Source: Paraburkholderia domus
GTDB taxonomy: Bacteria > Pseudomonadota > Gammaproteobacteria > Burkholderiales > Burkholderiaceae
Length of the DNA: 64,000 nt
NCBI RefSeq assembly: GCF_905220705.1
Contig: NZ_CAJNAT010000023.1
Location: 62,001-126,000, forward strand
Direction: 5' to 3'
Shown: positions 8,355 through 17,920 of the stretch, piece after piece
Position numbering within the stretch: position 1 is the stretch's first letter
How the letters are laid out: the number at the start of each line of letters is the position of its first letter
Position numbers and translations under genes: made by a program
The notes under the pieces: generated by a model
What the model saw: the letters and a program-made list of their open reading frames with translations, nothing else
Databases searched by the model: none
What the model was told of the DNA's origin: nothing

Positions 8355-9671
8355 TTACGACGCACTCAGCGGAATCAGCCGCGGCTTTGTCAGGCTGTAG
8401 GCGATTTGCCCGAACAGCGTATTCAGGCTGTTGGTCCCACCGGCGGCATTCGCACAGGTATCGGAGTAGAAATACGACGAGTTCGTCGCTATCGATGCCA
8501 TCGTATTGCAGGCAGTGAGCTTGTCATTGCCGTCACCACAACTCGGCGCCGACGCGGCCTCGCCACCTAGATAAGCAACGGTGTAGATCAAGGTGCCGGT
8601 GCTGCTCTTGATGGTAGCCGCCGCGTTAATGGCTGCCTGGCACTCGCCTCCATATGTACTGCTATAGGTGCTGCCCAGTTGGCTCGTCGAAGACGTCGCG
8701 ATACCGTCGCTCAGCAGGATGATCACGTTCTGTCCGGGCGGAGTCTCGGTTGCGGCCGTGGCAGCCAGAGAAGTTTGCGCCGCCGTGAGCGCCTGCGCGT
8801 AGAACGTGCCCAACCCGCCCGGCGCCGGGAGACCGCCGCAACTGCCGCCACCGAGCGCCTGCACGATACCGGAACTGGTATTCGCCTGCTGGTTACTGCC
8901 AAGATAGCCCGAACTCGGCGAAGCGACCTGATAGCTGGCACCCGATGCCGAATAACTGCTGGCAATGGTCGGCGACTTCCCTGAGCACGTGAAATTGTAA
9001 GTTGACGATGTTTGCGGCGGAAATGCCATCAAGCCGACCTTGTCGCCGGCATTGGTCAAGCCGGTCAGCAACTTCAATGCGCCAGCCTGGGCACACTGCA
9101 ATCGGGTCTGCGCCACGCCTTTTGAATTCAGGCAGTTACTGTCGGTGGTGGTACTCATCGATTTCGTGGTGTCGAGGATGATCATCACGTTGTAGAGCGC
9201 GGGCTCAGCCCCGCCCCCGGCACCTGCCTCCGCGGTCGCACTGATCGTCTGCGACTTCATGCCGAAGACGTTGGCGAAAAAAAGCGGCACAGTCGCCTGT
9301 TGCGTCACCTTGATGCCGTTGTATCCGGACACCGCCTGTTTGTACGGCAACGTGACGCTGGACAAGGTCAAGCCCGTTACCGTCGCGGTCGCCGGTGTCA
9401 CGCCGCCTGGCATCGTGTTACCTTGCCCTGCCGTGAACGCCTGTGCGTCGCTGGCGGCGGTAGCCCATGGTTTGGTCCAGAGATCCACCGCGCCGGCGAG
9501 TGCCGCGGCATCGGCGGCGCTCTGCAAGCGCCTTTGGCTGTAAGCCAGATAGCCGTAGTCGACGGCAAGCGCCGCGAACCCCAATAGGACGACCAGAGAA
9601 AGCGCCACCACAATGGAGACGGCGCCGCGCTGGTTTGCCGGCGCGCCGCGAAGCTTAAGGTTTTTTCTCAT
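8355..9671 (-). CDS. tadG: TadG-like pilus assembly protein with von Willebrand factor A domain
   Basis: 438 residues from MRKNLKLRG, with GGGAGGG upstream. The N-terminus is a TadE/G-like segment: basic, then RGAVSIVVALSLVVLLGFAA, one membrane helix, and YLAYSQRRLQSAADAAALAG. From about residue 165 there is a von Willebrand A domain with a metal site (MIILDTTKSMS) and VIILLSDGIAT. Last gene of the tad operon. TadG is thought to sit in the inner membrane with its A domain in the periplasm, helping pilus assembly or anchoring. Confidence 0.85.
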   Translation of the reverse strand: MRKNLKLRGAPANQRGAVSIVVALSLVVLLGFAALAVDYGYLAYSQRRLQSAADAAALAGAVDLWTKPWATAASDAQAFTAGQGNTMPGGVTPATATVTGLTLSSVTLPYKQAVSGYNGIKVTQQATVPLFFANVFGMKSQTISATAEAGAGGGAEPALYNVMIILDTTKSMSTTTDSNCLNSKGVAQTRLQCAQAGALKLLTGLTNAGDKVGLMAFPPQTSSTYNFTCSGKSPTIASSYSASGASYQVASPSSGYLGSNQQANTSSGIVQALGGGSCGGLPAPGGLGTFYAQALTAAQTSLAATAATETPPGQNVIILLSDGIATSSTSQLGSTYSSTYGGECQAAINAAATIKSSTGTLIYTVAYLGGEAASAPSCGDGNDKLTACNTMASIATNSSYFYSDTCANAAGGTNSLNTLFGQIAYSLTKPRLIPLSAS

Positions 9672-9707
9672 GATCTCACGCCCTCCCAAACTATTGACCC
9701 GGTCGCC

Positions 9708-10163
9708 CTATTGCACTCGCTCCGCTGCTGTGGCATTGAGCGCGGATGGCATCATCGTAAAGAGACCGAACAAAGACCCCGTGAACAGGGGCGAAAAATT
9801 GCTGTAGGTAACGGTCACAGCCGCGGTTGCTACCGCCGCACCGCTTGCGGCACTGGTCAGATCCGCTGCGCAAGCGGTATCGCTCGTGCAGTTGCCACCG
9901 TTTACCGAAACCGTGATCGACAGGTTGCCGGTGTTCAGCACCGCAGCCGACGTTTGCACCTGAGTTTGCGTACCGCTATAGGGTGTCGCCGTGCCGCGCT
10001 GCGATGCAAAATAGCGTGCGCCCGCCGATGCGGCGTTGGCGACCATCACGTAATTGCTGAGCAGCCAGCCGAACTGCGCGAGGCCTACCGCGATCAAGAG
10101 CAGCACCGGCACGACGACGGCAAACTCGACCGCCGCTACCCCTTTCTGCCTTTTTAGCGACAT
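9708..10163 (-). CDS. tadF: TadE-like pseudopilin (second copy, possible TadF)
   Basis: 151 residues. Begins MSLKRQKGVAAVEFAVVVP, with the prepilin-like G|xxxxEF cleavage site followed by a hydrophobic helix (LLLIAVGLAQFGWLLSNYVM) and NAASAGARYFASQRG. A Cys pair (CTSDTAC) and a C-terminal SPLFTGSLFGLF segment are shared with the neighbouring gene, so the two arose by duplication. TadV should process both as minor pseudopilins. TadF versus TadE identity is from gene order only. Confidence 0.8.
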   Translation of the reverse strand: MSLKRQKGVAAVEFAVVVPVLLLIAVGLAQFGWLLSNYVMVANAASAGARYFASQRGTATPYSGTQTQVQTSAAVLNTGNLSITVSVNGGNCTSDTACAADLTSAASGAAVATAAVTVTYSNFSPLFTGSLFGLFTMMPSALNATAAERVQ

Positions 10164-10239
10164 GGTCGCCCCCCACTCAAAAGATCGCGACGGTTGCCGA
10201 CCAGACCGGCGCGTTGCCCGAGATAATGTTGGCCGCGGT

Positions 10240-10692
10240 TCATTGCACTAGCTCAGACATCGTCGCAGTCAAACTCGACGGCATGATGGACTTGAGACTG
10301 TATAAAGCACCGGTGAAGAGCGGCAAAAACGTGTAACCGAGCGACACGCTCGCCACCGTTCCGGCTGCCGGTGCCTGGGTGGAGGTTCCCAGCGCGCTTG
10401 CGCACGTGCTATCGCTGGTACACGATGTGCCGCCGACGCTCATGCTGATGGTCAGCGCGCTAGTCAACGCCGGCGTCGACGCCAATATGGCCCGCTGTGT
10501 ATCGGAATAGGGCGTGGCGTAGCCTCGCTCCGATGCGAGCAGGTGAGCGCCCAGCGAGGCCGCATTCGTCAGGGCCAGGTAGTTGTTCATCAACCAGCCG
10601 AACTGCACCGTGCCGAACAGCAACGCGAGCAATATCGGGAGCACAAGGGCGAACTCCACGGCTGTCGCCCCACGCTGATTTTTCCGTTTCAT
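10240..10692 (-). CDS. tadE: TadE-like pseudopilin
   Basis: 150 residues from MKRKNQRGATAVEFALVLPI, chosen over the upstream start because TAAGGGAGG precedes it at good spacing. It has the same layout as the next gene: G|ATAVEF processing site, hydrophobic helix, NAASLGAHLLASERGYATPYS, a CTSDSTC Cys pair and FLPLFTGALYSL. Processing after Gly by TadV and a role as a minor pseudopilin in Flp pilus assembly are expected from family knowledge. Confidence 0.85.
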   Translation of the reverse strand: MKRKNQRGATAVEFALVLPILLALLFGTVQFGWLMNNYLALTNAASLGAHLLASERGYATPYSDTQRAILASTPALTSALTISMSVGGTSCTSDSTCASALGTSTQAPAAGTVASVSLGYTFLPLFTGALYSLKSIMPSSLTATMSELVQ

Positions 10693-10794
10693 ATGCCCTC
10701 CCTTATCGCACATGTACGCTTAACACATCAGGAATGCGAACTGCTTTCTTTAACGACCCGAACCTTTGGCGCCATCGCGCCGCCGTCATCCGCC

Positions 10795-11757
10795 CTAGCC
10801 AGTCATGCTGGGTAACAGGACCCTGTAGACATGGATCAAGGCCGGCCCCATCAACACCACGAGGAGCGCAGGAAAAATACAAAAGATGAGCGGAAACAGC
10901 ATTTTCAGTGCGATCTTGGCGGCCTTTTCCTCGGCGCGCATCCGCCGCCGTGTGCGCAGCGTGTCGGAAAGCACCCTCAGCGAAGCACCGATGCCCGTAC
11001 CAAAGCGTTCCGCCTGAATCAGCATGGAGCTGAACGAATCGATGTCCTCGACGCCCGTGCGAAGCGAAAAATTGCGCAGCGCCGTTTCTTTGGAAAAACC
11101 GGATCGCATTTCAAGCAACATCAGTTCAAGCTCGCTCGCGACCACCGGGCTGCGCATCCTGATTTCGTCGCCCACCTTCATGAGCGACGCGTCCAGACCC
11201 AACCCCGCCTCGACGCAGACGGTCATCAGGTCGAGCGCGTCGGGAAAGTCTTCCACCAGTACGCGCTTGCGCCAGGTAATGCGTTTTGTCAGCACGAGAT
11301 TCGGCAAGTAGTAACCTATTGCGCCGAGCGCGGTGAGGAACATCAAGCGCTCATGGGTCGTCGCTGCCACGGACGAACCGACAAGCCAGAGCATCGCCAG
11401 CAGCGGTAACGCGATCGCCATGGCAGTCTTGGCAGCGAAATAGATCGGCGCGGCGCTCGGCGAACGCCAGCCGGCATTCATCAGATGCAGGCGCAGGGTG
11501 GATTTCTCCCAGCCTTCCTTTGGAAGAGACAACTTCGAAAAGGGCTGGGAAATCTCCGCGAGTTTTTCGAACCAGGCGATCTCCGGCAATTCCGGGCTCT
11601 TGTCCGCCCCGAACGCGATATTGGTGCCGCCGGCCTGCTCGATCCGGCGCCGCAAGTCGCGTGGCGCGAAAACATGCATCGCACCGAGCGCGACGGCGAA
11701 CACAACGGCGAACACGCCGACCAGCAACAGAATCTGCGTGGTGTTTAGCGTCTGCAT
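10795..11757 (-). CDS. tadC: TadC inner-membrane pilus assembly protein
   Basis: 320 residues from MQTLNTTQILLLVGVFAVVF, with GAGGAGGGG upstream. Membrane helix at the N-terminus, two more near the middle, and a T2SSF domain (FPDALDLMTVCVEAGLGLDA, then FSSMLIQAERFGTGIGASLR) with a C-terminal helix. It pairs with TadB, whose stop lies 49 nt upstream, as the GspF-like platform that works with the TadA ATPase. Confidence 0.92.
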   Translation of the reverse strand: MQTLNTTQILLLVGVFAVVFAVALGAMHVFAPRDLRRRIEQAGGTNIAFGADKSPELPEIAWFEKLAEISQPFSKLSLPKEGWEKSTLRLHLMNAGWRSPSAAPIYFAAKTAMAIALPLLAMLWLVGSSVAATTHERLMFLTALGAIGYYLPNLVLTKRITWRKRVLVEDFPDALDLMTVCVEAGLGLDASLMKVGDEIRMRSPVVASELELMLLEMRSGFSKETALRNFSLRTGVEDIDSFSSMLIQAERFGTGIGASLRVLSDTLRTRRRMRAEEKAAKIALKMLFPLIFCIFPALLVVLMGPALIHVYRVLLPSMTG

Positions 11758-11805
11758 GACCCCTCCTCGATATTGTGTGGTGCGCTCTACGGTCAACAGG
11801 CGCAA

Positions 11806-12783
11806 CTAGACCCGGATTCTGGCGATATGCCGCATCCAGAACATCCCGAACACCATGGACACGAGCATCACTTCGACCATCTTGATCCCCGCAGGGTCTT
11901 GCCACAGCACATCCAGGAAGCCAGGATTGCCCAGCATCATCAGCGCCCCCGTGCCGAACGGCAGTAATCCAAGCACCCAGGCGGACATCTTGCCTTCAGC
12001 AGAGAGGACGCGAACCTTGTCGAACAGCTTGAATCGCTCGCGAATCAGTAAGGCGATGCCTTCCAGTACCTCCGAAAGGTTACCGCCCGTCTCGCGCTGG
12101 ATCACCACGGCAATCACGAAATAGCGCAGATCGCGGATCGGCACGCGCGTGGCGAGGTTCGCCAAGGCTTCGCTGATCGAGACGCCGTAGTTGATCTCAT
12201 CGAACGTGATGCGAAACTCGCCGCTCATCGGCTCCGCGAACTCGGTGCTCACCATGTCGATTGCGCCGGTAAAGGCGTGCCCCGAGCGCAACGCGCGGGC
12301 CAGCATGTCGCAGACGTCCGGCAGTTGCCGTTCGAGCGAGCGGATGCGCTTGTTGCGCCGGTGCTGCACATACAGGACCGGCAACATGGCGCAAAACGCG
12401 CCGCCAGTTGCCGTGAGAACGAGCGGCACCCTGAACAATGCGCCCACGAGCAATACGATCGGCGGCAAGACGAGGCAGGTTCCAATGAGTCGCGCGACAG
12501 TCCATTTCAGGCCCGACTGCTGCAGAAACAGATCGATCGTATGCACGCGCGGCACACTCTGCAGGAACCTCGCCAGCCCCGACGAGCCGGCCAGCATGCG
12601 CGACTTGAGAATCGAGAGCTGCTCCTTGCTGACGTGTCCACCTGCGGACACGGCGCGAATCCGCGAATCGACCCGGCGCGCGACCGGTCCGTGCCGGCTG
12701 TTCCAGTATTCGTAGGCGCCTTCCAGCGCCAGCGCCACCGCCACGAACAGCAGAATGATCGACGCATAGAAAATCGGTGTCAT
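11806..12783 (-). CDS. tadB: TadB inner-membrane pilus assembly protein
   Basis: 325 residues, start preceded by CAGGAG. N-terminal membrane helix, two helices near residues 100-140, and a T2SSF domain with LPDVCDMLARALRSGHAFTG and VIQRETGGNLSEVLEGIA, then two C-terminal helices. It is the GspF-like platform partner of TadC and sits next to tadA, as is standard in tad loci. Confidence 0.92.
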   Translation of the reverse strand: MTPIFYASIILLFVAVALALEGAYEYWNSRHGPVARRVDSRIRAVSAGGHVSKEQLSILKSRMLAGSSGLARFLQSVPRVHTIDLFLQQSGLKWTVARLIGTCLVLPPIVLLVGALFRVPLVLTATGGAFCAMLPVLYVQHRRNKRIRSLERQLPDVCDMLARALRSGHAFTGAIDMVSTEFAEPMSGEFRITFDEINYGVSISEALANLATRVPIRDLRYFVIAVVIQRETGGNLSEVLEGIALLIRERFKLFDKVRVLSAEGKMSAWVLGLLPFGTGALMMLGNPGFLDVLWQDPAGIKMVEVMLVSMVFGMFWMRHIARIRV

Positions 12784-12835
12784 GCGAGTCTCCTGAAACA
12801 GCAGGCAATCGGATTACGCTCCAATGCCGTGCGCA

Positions 12836-14203
12836 TCATGTCGTTTCGAAGTGCCGCGCCGGGTCGTAGACCTGGTCAGGCGGTGCGACACCGAAAGCCT
12901 GCAAGCGCTCGGCAAATTTCGGCCGTACGCCAGTCGCACAGAAATGCCCGCGAACGATTCCCTTCGAATCGACACCGGAGCGCTTGAAGACGAAGATCTC
13001 CTGCATGTTGATCATGTCGCCTTCCATACCGGTCAATTCCGAAATGCTGACGATCTTGCGCCGGCCGTCGGTCAGTCTCGTGGCCTGCACGACCACCGAG
13101 ATCGCCGAGGCGATCTGCTGACGCATGGTTTTGGTCGGCAACGAAAGCCCCCCCATGCTGATCATGTTTTCAAGGCGCGTCAGCGCGTCTCGCGGGGTGT
13201 TGGCGTGGATCGTCGAGAGCGAGCCCTCGTGCCCGGTGTTCATCGCGTTGAGCATGTCGAGTGCCTCGGCCCCGCGCACTTCGCCGAGAATGATGCGATC
13301 GGGACGCATCCGCAGCGCATTGCGCACCAGCGTGCGCTGGGTGATCTCGCCACGCCCTTCGATGTTCGGCGAACGCGTCTCCAGCCGCAGCACATGCTCC
13401 TGGCGCAGTTGCAGTTCGGCAGCATCTTCGATCGTGACAATGCGTTCGTCGCCGGGAATGAAGCCCGACAGGACGTTCAGCAGCGTGGTCTTGCCGCTGC
13501 CCGTGCCGCCCGACACAAGAATGTTCACCTTGGCACGCGCCAACGCGTCGAGCACTTCCGCCATCGGCGGCGTCAGGCTTTGCAGTTCGACGAGGTCGGA
13601 CACCTGCAATGGGTTGGCCGCGAAACGCCGTATCGACAGCAGCGGGCCGTCGACTGCGCACGGCCGGATGATCGCGTTGACGCGCGAGCCGTCTGGAAGA
13701 CGCGCATCGACCATTGGGCTCGATTCGTCGATATGCCGTCCGACGCCGGAGACGATTTTCTCGATCACCTTCATCAGATGCGCGTCGTCATAGAACGTCA
13801 CATCGGTGGCTTCAAGGCGCCCTCTTCGCTCGACGTACGTATGGCTGTATGTATTCACCAGAATGTCGGACACGGTAGGGTCGCGCAACAGCACCTCCAG
13901 CGGTCCGAAACCGAACATCTCGTCATGCACGTCGACGACGAGCTGCCGGCGTTCGAGATCGTTCGCCGGTGCTTTCTGATCCTCGAGGATGCGCCCAATC
14001 AACGCGGAGATTTCCTGACGAACCTGCTCAGGAGGCAGCCGCGAAAGGCGTTCCAGCTCGACGCGGTCGAGCACGGCCTGATGAATCTCGCGTTTCAGTT
14101 TCTGGTACGCGGCACGCATCATGCCGGCTTGTGGATTCGACTGACCCGAAGACTCGCCCAAAGGCTGGATGCGTTGCGCGGAAATCTGCTCACGAAGCGA
14201 CAT
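12836..14203 (-). CDS. tadA: TadA/CpaF secretion ATPase
   Basis: 455 residues. N-terminal helical domain with a DEMFGFGPLEVLLRDPTVSD segment, then a RecA-like ATPase: Walker A GGTGSGKTT at about 232-240, Asp box DRIILGEVRGAEALDML and the His box IHANTPRDALTRLE. This is the CpaF branch of type II/IV secretion ATPases, which drives Flp pilus assembly from the cytoplasm. All catalytic motifs are intact. Confidence 0.95.
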   Translation of the reverse strand: MSLREQISAQRIQPLGESSGQSNPQAGMMRAAYQKLKREIHQAVLDRVELERLSRLPPEQVRQEISALIGRILEDQKAPANDLERRQLVVDVHDEMFGFGPLEVLLRDPTVSDILVNTYSHTYVERRGRLEATDVTFYDDAHLMKVIEKIVSGVGRHIDESSPMVDARLPDGSRVNAIIRPCAVDGPLLSIRRFAANPLQVSDLVELQSLTPPMAEVLDALARAKVNILVSGGTGSGKTTLLNVLSGFIPGDERIVTIEDAAELQLRQEHVLRLETRSPNIEGRGEITQRTLVRNALRMRPDRIILGEVRGAEALDMLNAMNTGHEGSLSTIHANTPRDALTRLENMISMGGLSLPTKTMRQQIASAISVVVQATRLTDGRRKIVSISELTGMEGDMINMQEIFVFKRSGVDSKGIVRGHFCATGVRPKFAERLQAFGVAPPDQVYDPARHFETT

Positions 14204-14220
14204 GATGGTCCCCTTTGGCC

Positions 14221-15429
14221 TTACATCATTTCAAGTTTCGGCTGCGCCTGACGGCCGAGCAGCCGCGAGAACAAGGACGCGCTTCTGACATGCCCCCGGT
14301 CCGATTTCGATGCGCCGCTCACGATGTTCTCGGCAAGCGTCTGCAGGCTACGTGAGACACCACTGTTGCGTGCTGTCTTCGAAATCGGCAGCCCCTGGTT
14401 CATGGCATCGGACACGGCGACCGGGTCCTCCGGAATGACCTGCCAGGCCTGCATGCCCAGCACCTGCTCGAGCGCCGCCCGGGCGCGTTCGGCGTGGCGC
14501 GTGTAGCGGTTCAGCAGCAGCCGCATCTGGTCGGACGCATAACCGAGCGAGCCGAGAATTTCCTGAAGCCTGCGGCCGGCGCGCACATGCGCCATGCTCG
14601 CTTGCAGCACGATATGGATCTGGTCGCTGCTGTCGAGCGCCAGCATCGACAGCTGATTGATGGTCTGTCCGAGATCGAAGAGCACGAAGTCGTAACGCGG
14701 CACGGCAACGCCCAGAATCCATTCGAGGCGGTCTTCCTTGAGCTCTGCTGCCTTGATCGGATCGCCCGCGCCCGCCAGGATGTCAAAGTTGTCGCTGACG
14801 TGCACGAGGCTCGCATCGAAGAACGCGAGATCCATGCGCTCGATCTGCGAACAGATCTGCGGCAACGTCGAGGGCGGCGTCTCGTCGGACACGAGGAAGG
14901 CCGCATCGGCGAACTGCTGGTTCAGATCGATCAGCAAAACCCGCTTTTGCGCGAGACTGGCAATCGCGTGCGCGACGTTGCAGGCGATAAAGCTGGTTCC
15001 CGCCCCGCCCTTGCTCGACATGAAGGACAGGATCTGCGTGTCGCGCACGTTGCCCGGCACGCACTGGGCCTGGGCGCGCCGCAATGCTTCGCCTAGCGCT
15101 CGCTGATCGATGGGCCAGCCGAGCACATCGCGAAAGCCCGCGCGCATCGCCGCAATCAACGTCTGCGACGACGTGTCGGGAATCACGAGTATGCACGTGA
15201 GTCGCGGGTGTGCATGGTGGAGCTTTTCGAAAGCGGAGAGCTCGGCGTCATTGAGCGACGCTGCGTCGACGATCAGGACATCGAACGCATCGAGACTATC
15301 CCCCCGGTCGCTGAGCAGCGACGGCTTGCCGCTCGCGCGGGTGGTACGGCAATCGCCGCATTCGCCGGTTTGACGCACGATCTGTGCGAGCCGCGTGCCG
15401 TCTTCAGAGAGAGCCAGTACATTGATCAT
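14221..15429 (-). CDS. tadZ: TadZ/CpaE ParA-like localisation protein
   Basis: 402 residues. N-terminal receiver-like domain (MINVLALSEDGTRLAQIV, ILVIPDTSSQ) and a C-terminal MinD/ParA ATPase domain with the deviant Walker A SSKGGAGTSF near 138-147 and FVLFDLGQTINQ. The Lys in KGGAGT is present, but the usual final KT is TS, as in many TadZ proteins. It is expected to place the Tad apparatus at the cell pole or other sites. Only 17 nt separate its stop from the tadA start. Confidence 0.92.
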   Translation of the reverse strand: MINVLALSEDGTRLAQIVRQTGECGDCRTTRASGKPSLLSDRGDSLDAFDVLIVDAASLNDAELSAFEKLHHAHPRLTCILVIPDTSSQTLIAAMRAGFRDVLGWPIDQRALGEALRRAQAQCVPGNVRDTQILSFMSSKGGAGTSFIACNVAHAIASLAQKRVLLIDLNQQFADAAFLVSDETPPSTLPQICSQIERMDLAFFDASLVHVSDNFDILAGAGDPIKAAELKEDRLEWILGVAVPRYDFVLFDLGQTINQLSMLALDSSDQIHIVLQASMAHVRAGRRLQEILGSLGYASDQMRLLLNRYTRHAERARAALEQVLGMQAWQVIPEDPVAVSDAMNQGLPISKTARNSGVSRSLQTLAENIVSGASKSDRGHVRSASLFSRLLGRQAQPKLEMM

Positions 15430-15530
15430 GATGTTCTCAACTGGACAAACGAAGGTGACTGAAGGACGTTGCCGTCAGCCGGGAGCGCAAGGTCATCGCG
15501 AGGCATGATGGTCTCCCGCACATTGGGCCA

Positions 15531-15845
15531 TCACTGACCACCAGACCCGCCGCCATTGCCACTGCCAATGCCGATCACAAAAGGATTCAAGGTGGTGACA
15601 GGCGCCTGGAACGATTTGTCGTACGCGTCCTGTGCGGCGACGGCCGCCTTGCCGTCGACGCCCAGAGTCGACGGCGTATGCTCAGCCGCGTGCGGATCGA
15701 TGATCTGCATCGCGGCGGCCGTGTGCGCCGCTTCGCCGAAATGCGCGTCCCACACGGGCGTGCTCGTCATGCAACCGCCAAGCGCCGCGCCCAGGGTCAG
15801 CACGAGTGCCGCCCGACCCGTCAAAACAAGATGTTCGAGTTTCAT
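15531..15845 (-). CDS. Small tad-locus lipoprotein
   Basis: 104 residues. Signal peptide with a lipobox ALGG|C at Cys25, then a short body (MQIIDPHAAEHTPSTLGVDG) and a Gly-rich end. Located between rcpA and tadZ, where tad loci often carry a small outer-membrane lipoprotein (TadD- or RcpB-like position). The sequence has no TPR repeats, so it is not TadD. A role as a secretin pilot or stabiliser is inference from position. Confidence 0.65.
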   Translation of the reverse strand: MKLEHLVLTGRAALVLTLGAALGGCMTSTPVWDAHFGEAAHTAAAMQIIDPHAAEHTPSTLGVDGKAAVAAQDAYDKSFQAPVTTLNPFVIGIGSGNGGGSGGQ

Positions 15846-15865
15846 GAGATTCCCCTAGCCATGCG

Positions 15866-17818
15866 TCAATGTTCATCGGCCGGAATGGTCCCGCCCGCTT
15901 TGGCGACCATCTGCTGGCTACCCGTTACGGCTTGCTTCGCCGCAGCGGGGCTCACCCCGGCGCTCACGTCGGCACCGGTAACGGAGGGCGCCGCGGCGGC
16001 TGGCAGTGGCGTCGCCACGGGTGCCGGCGTACCGTCAGGCGGACCGATCACGACCGGAGCCGGCCGGTCGGCCTGCGTATCGCGCGGCGGCAGCGCAGCC
16101 GGCGTGTTCGACCCTGCTGCAGGTGCAGGTGCAGGTGCAGGTGCAGGTGCAGGTGCAGGTGCCGACGGCTGCGTCTGCGGTACGTTCGGCGTCGCGGCGG
16201 CCGGTGCGGCGGGATGAGGCTGGCGGCCTTCCATGTTGCCGGTCGCATAGACGGCAGCGTCAGAGGTCGGTCCGAAACTGTCGGTTGGCAGCGGATAGTC
16301 GTTGCTCGGCATAGGCTTGACGAGATGCACAGTGATGATGAAAACCAGTTCCGTGCGATCCTGCTGGAACGACGTGCTGCGGAACAGCGCGCCCAGCACC
16401 GGCACCTCACCGAGGCCAGGAATTGCCTTGAGCGACCCGGTGATGTTGTTCTGCATCAGCCCGCCGATGGCAAAGCTTTCGCCGTCGTTCATTTGCACCG
16501 TGGTCGAGGCGCGGCGTGTCGTGATGAGCGGCAGGATGGCCGCTCCGCTGGTCCCGGTCGCGGTTACCGTGACCCCTGTCGGCGACAGTTCAGACACTTC
16601 AGGCGCCACCTTCAGGTTGATCCGGCTGCCCGCCAGCACGGTCGGCGTGAACTTGAGGCCTACGCCGAATTCCTCTTCCTGCAGCGTGATCGTCGAGCCG
16701 CCGGTACCGTTGCTTTGCGGCACCGGAATGAAAACCCTGCCACCCGCGAGGAATGAAGCCTCCTGCCCGCTGAGAGTCACGAGGTTAGGCTCGGCGAGAA
16801 TCTTGCCGAGGCTGTCGGTCTTCTGGGCGTCGACCGCTATATTGAACGGCCGGTTGTTTGCCTTGTTGACGATAACGCCATTGCCCACGCCGGCGAGCAG
16901 GCTGCTCACGAGGGCGCCCGTCCATGAGCCGAAGCCACCCTGGATGTTCACCGCTGCGCCGAGCTGGTTGAGCAGGGTCTTCGAGACTTCGGCGACCTTG
17001 ACTTCGAGCATCACCTGCTGGGGCGAATCGAGCGTCATCATGTTGAGCACTTCGGAAGGCTTACTGACGCTGGAGCTTTGCTGGGTCAGGCTGGAACCGG
17101 TGTTACCGAAGTTCGTCGTGCTCGCCTGTTGCTGCTGGGTGGGCTGCGCGCCCGCATACGCGTTCGCAATCGCCATTGCCTGCTGAGCGGCTTGCGCACC
17201 GGACACCCGGCCCGCCAGCACGAGGTTGCCGGCGGCGGTCGACACCCTGATGCCGCGCTCGGCGGGCAACAGTTGCTGCAGGGTTCTCTGCAACCCGTCA
17301 GCGTCGATATTGACGTTCACGTCGATGATCTGACACTGGCCGCTGCGTCCCTGGACGATCATGTTAGTCGTGCCAACCGTCATCCCGACGAGGTAGAGCG
17401 TGCGCGGAGACACCAGCGTAGCTTGCGCGACGGTCGGGTTGCCGAGCGTGCGGTTGCGCGCCGGTTCGGCGAGCGGCACGAGGATCGACTTGCCTACCGC
17501 GACGGAGACACTCGACTCATCACGAATCTCCCCGCTGCAGTTAGGTCCGCTCAATGCCACGGAGCCGACCGACTTGGTGCCAGCCCCGGGGCCAGACGGC
17601 ATCGGCGCCATGCTGATCATCATCGGCACCGGCCCCTGGCCCACCGGCAACGCGGGGTTCGCACCGCCCTTGCCGAGTGCGGGCATGCCGTTGATCTGCT
17701 GCGCGACGCCGTTCTGCGTAACGACCATTCCGGCGCACAGCGCCGCCACGAGTACCGTGCTGCTCAGCGAGCGGCGACGCGCGTGGCTGCCCGATGAGAA
17801 CCCCAGTTCTGTTTTCAT
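15866..17818 (-). CDS. rcpA: RcpA/CpaC outer-membrane secretin
   Basis: 650 residues. Signal peptide, then a pilus-formation N-terminal domain (SILVPLAEPARNRTLGNPTV), a BON-like part and the secretin domain with VMLEVKVAEVSKTLLNQLGA, FLAGGRVFIPVPQ, and FAIGGLMQNNITGSLKAIPG followed by LGALFRS. The C-terminal 130 residues are low-complexity and include an Ala-Pro run. It forms the outer-membrane channel for the Flp pilus. Longer than typical CpaC because of this extension. Confidence 0.92.
   Translation of the reverse strand: MKTELGFSSGSHARRRSLSSTVLVAALCAGMVVTQNGVAQQINGMPALGKGGANPALPVGQGPVPMMISMAPMPSGPGAGTKSVGSVALSGPNCSGEIRDESSVSVAVGKSILVPLAEPARNRTLGNPTVAQATLVSPRTLYLVGMTVGTTNMIVQGRSGQCQIIDVNVNIDADGLQRTLQQLLPAERGIRVSTAAGNLVLAGRVSGAQAAQQAMAIANAYAGAQPTQQQQASTTNFGNTGSSLTQQSSSVSKPSEVLNMMTLDSPQQVMLEVKVAEVSKTLLNQLGAAVNIQGGFGSWTGALVSSLLAGVGNGVIVNKANNRPFNIAVDAQKTDSLGKILAEPNLVTLSGQEASFLAGGRVFIPVPQSNGTGGSTITLQEEEFGVGLKFTPTVLAGSRINLKVAPEVSELSPTGVTVTATGTSGAAILPLITTRRASTTVQMNDGESFAIGGLMQNNITGSLKAIPGLGEVPVLGALFRSTSFQQDRTELVFIITVHLVKPMPSNDYPLPTDSFGPTSDAAVYATGNMEGRQPHPAAPAAATPNVPQTQPSAPAPAPAPAPAPAPAAGSNTPAALPPRDTQADRPAPVVIGPPDGTPAPVATPLPAAAAPSVTGADVSAGVSPAAAKQAVTGSQQMVAKAGGTIPADEH
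16119..16160 (-). repeat. Seven copies of the hexamer GCAGGT inside rcpA
   Basis: Perfect tandem (GCAGGT)7, read on the minus strand as seven Ala-Pro codon pairs in the C-terminal tail of the secretin. Slippage would change tail length in steps of two residues without a frameshift. Confidence 0.85.
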
Positions 17819-17920
17819 GTCTTTATGCCCCCGTTGCTCGATGCGTGTAACCCGAGACTTTGGTTCTTGACTTCGTTGTGTCGGTCGCGGCGCCTTGTTA
17901 AAAGGCGCACCATGGCCGAC

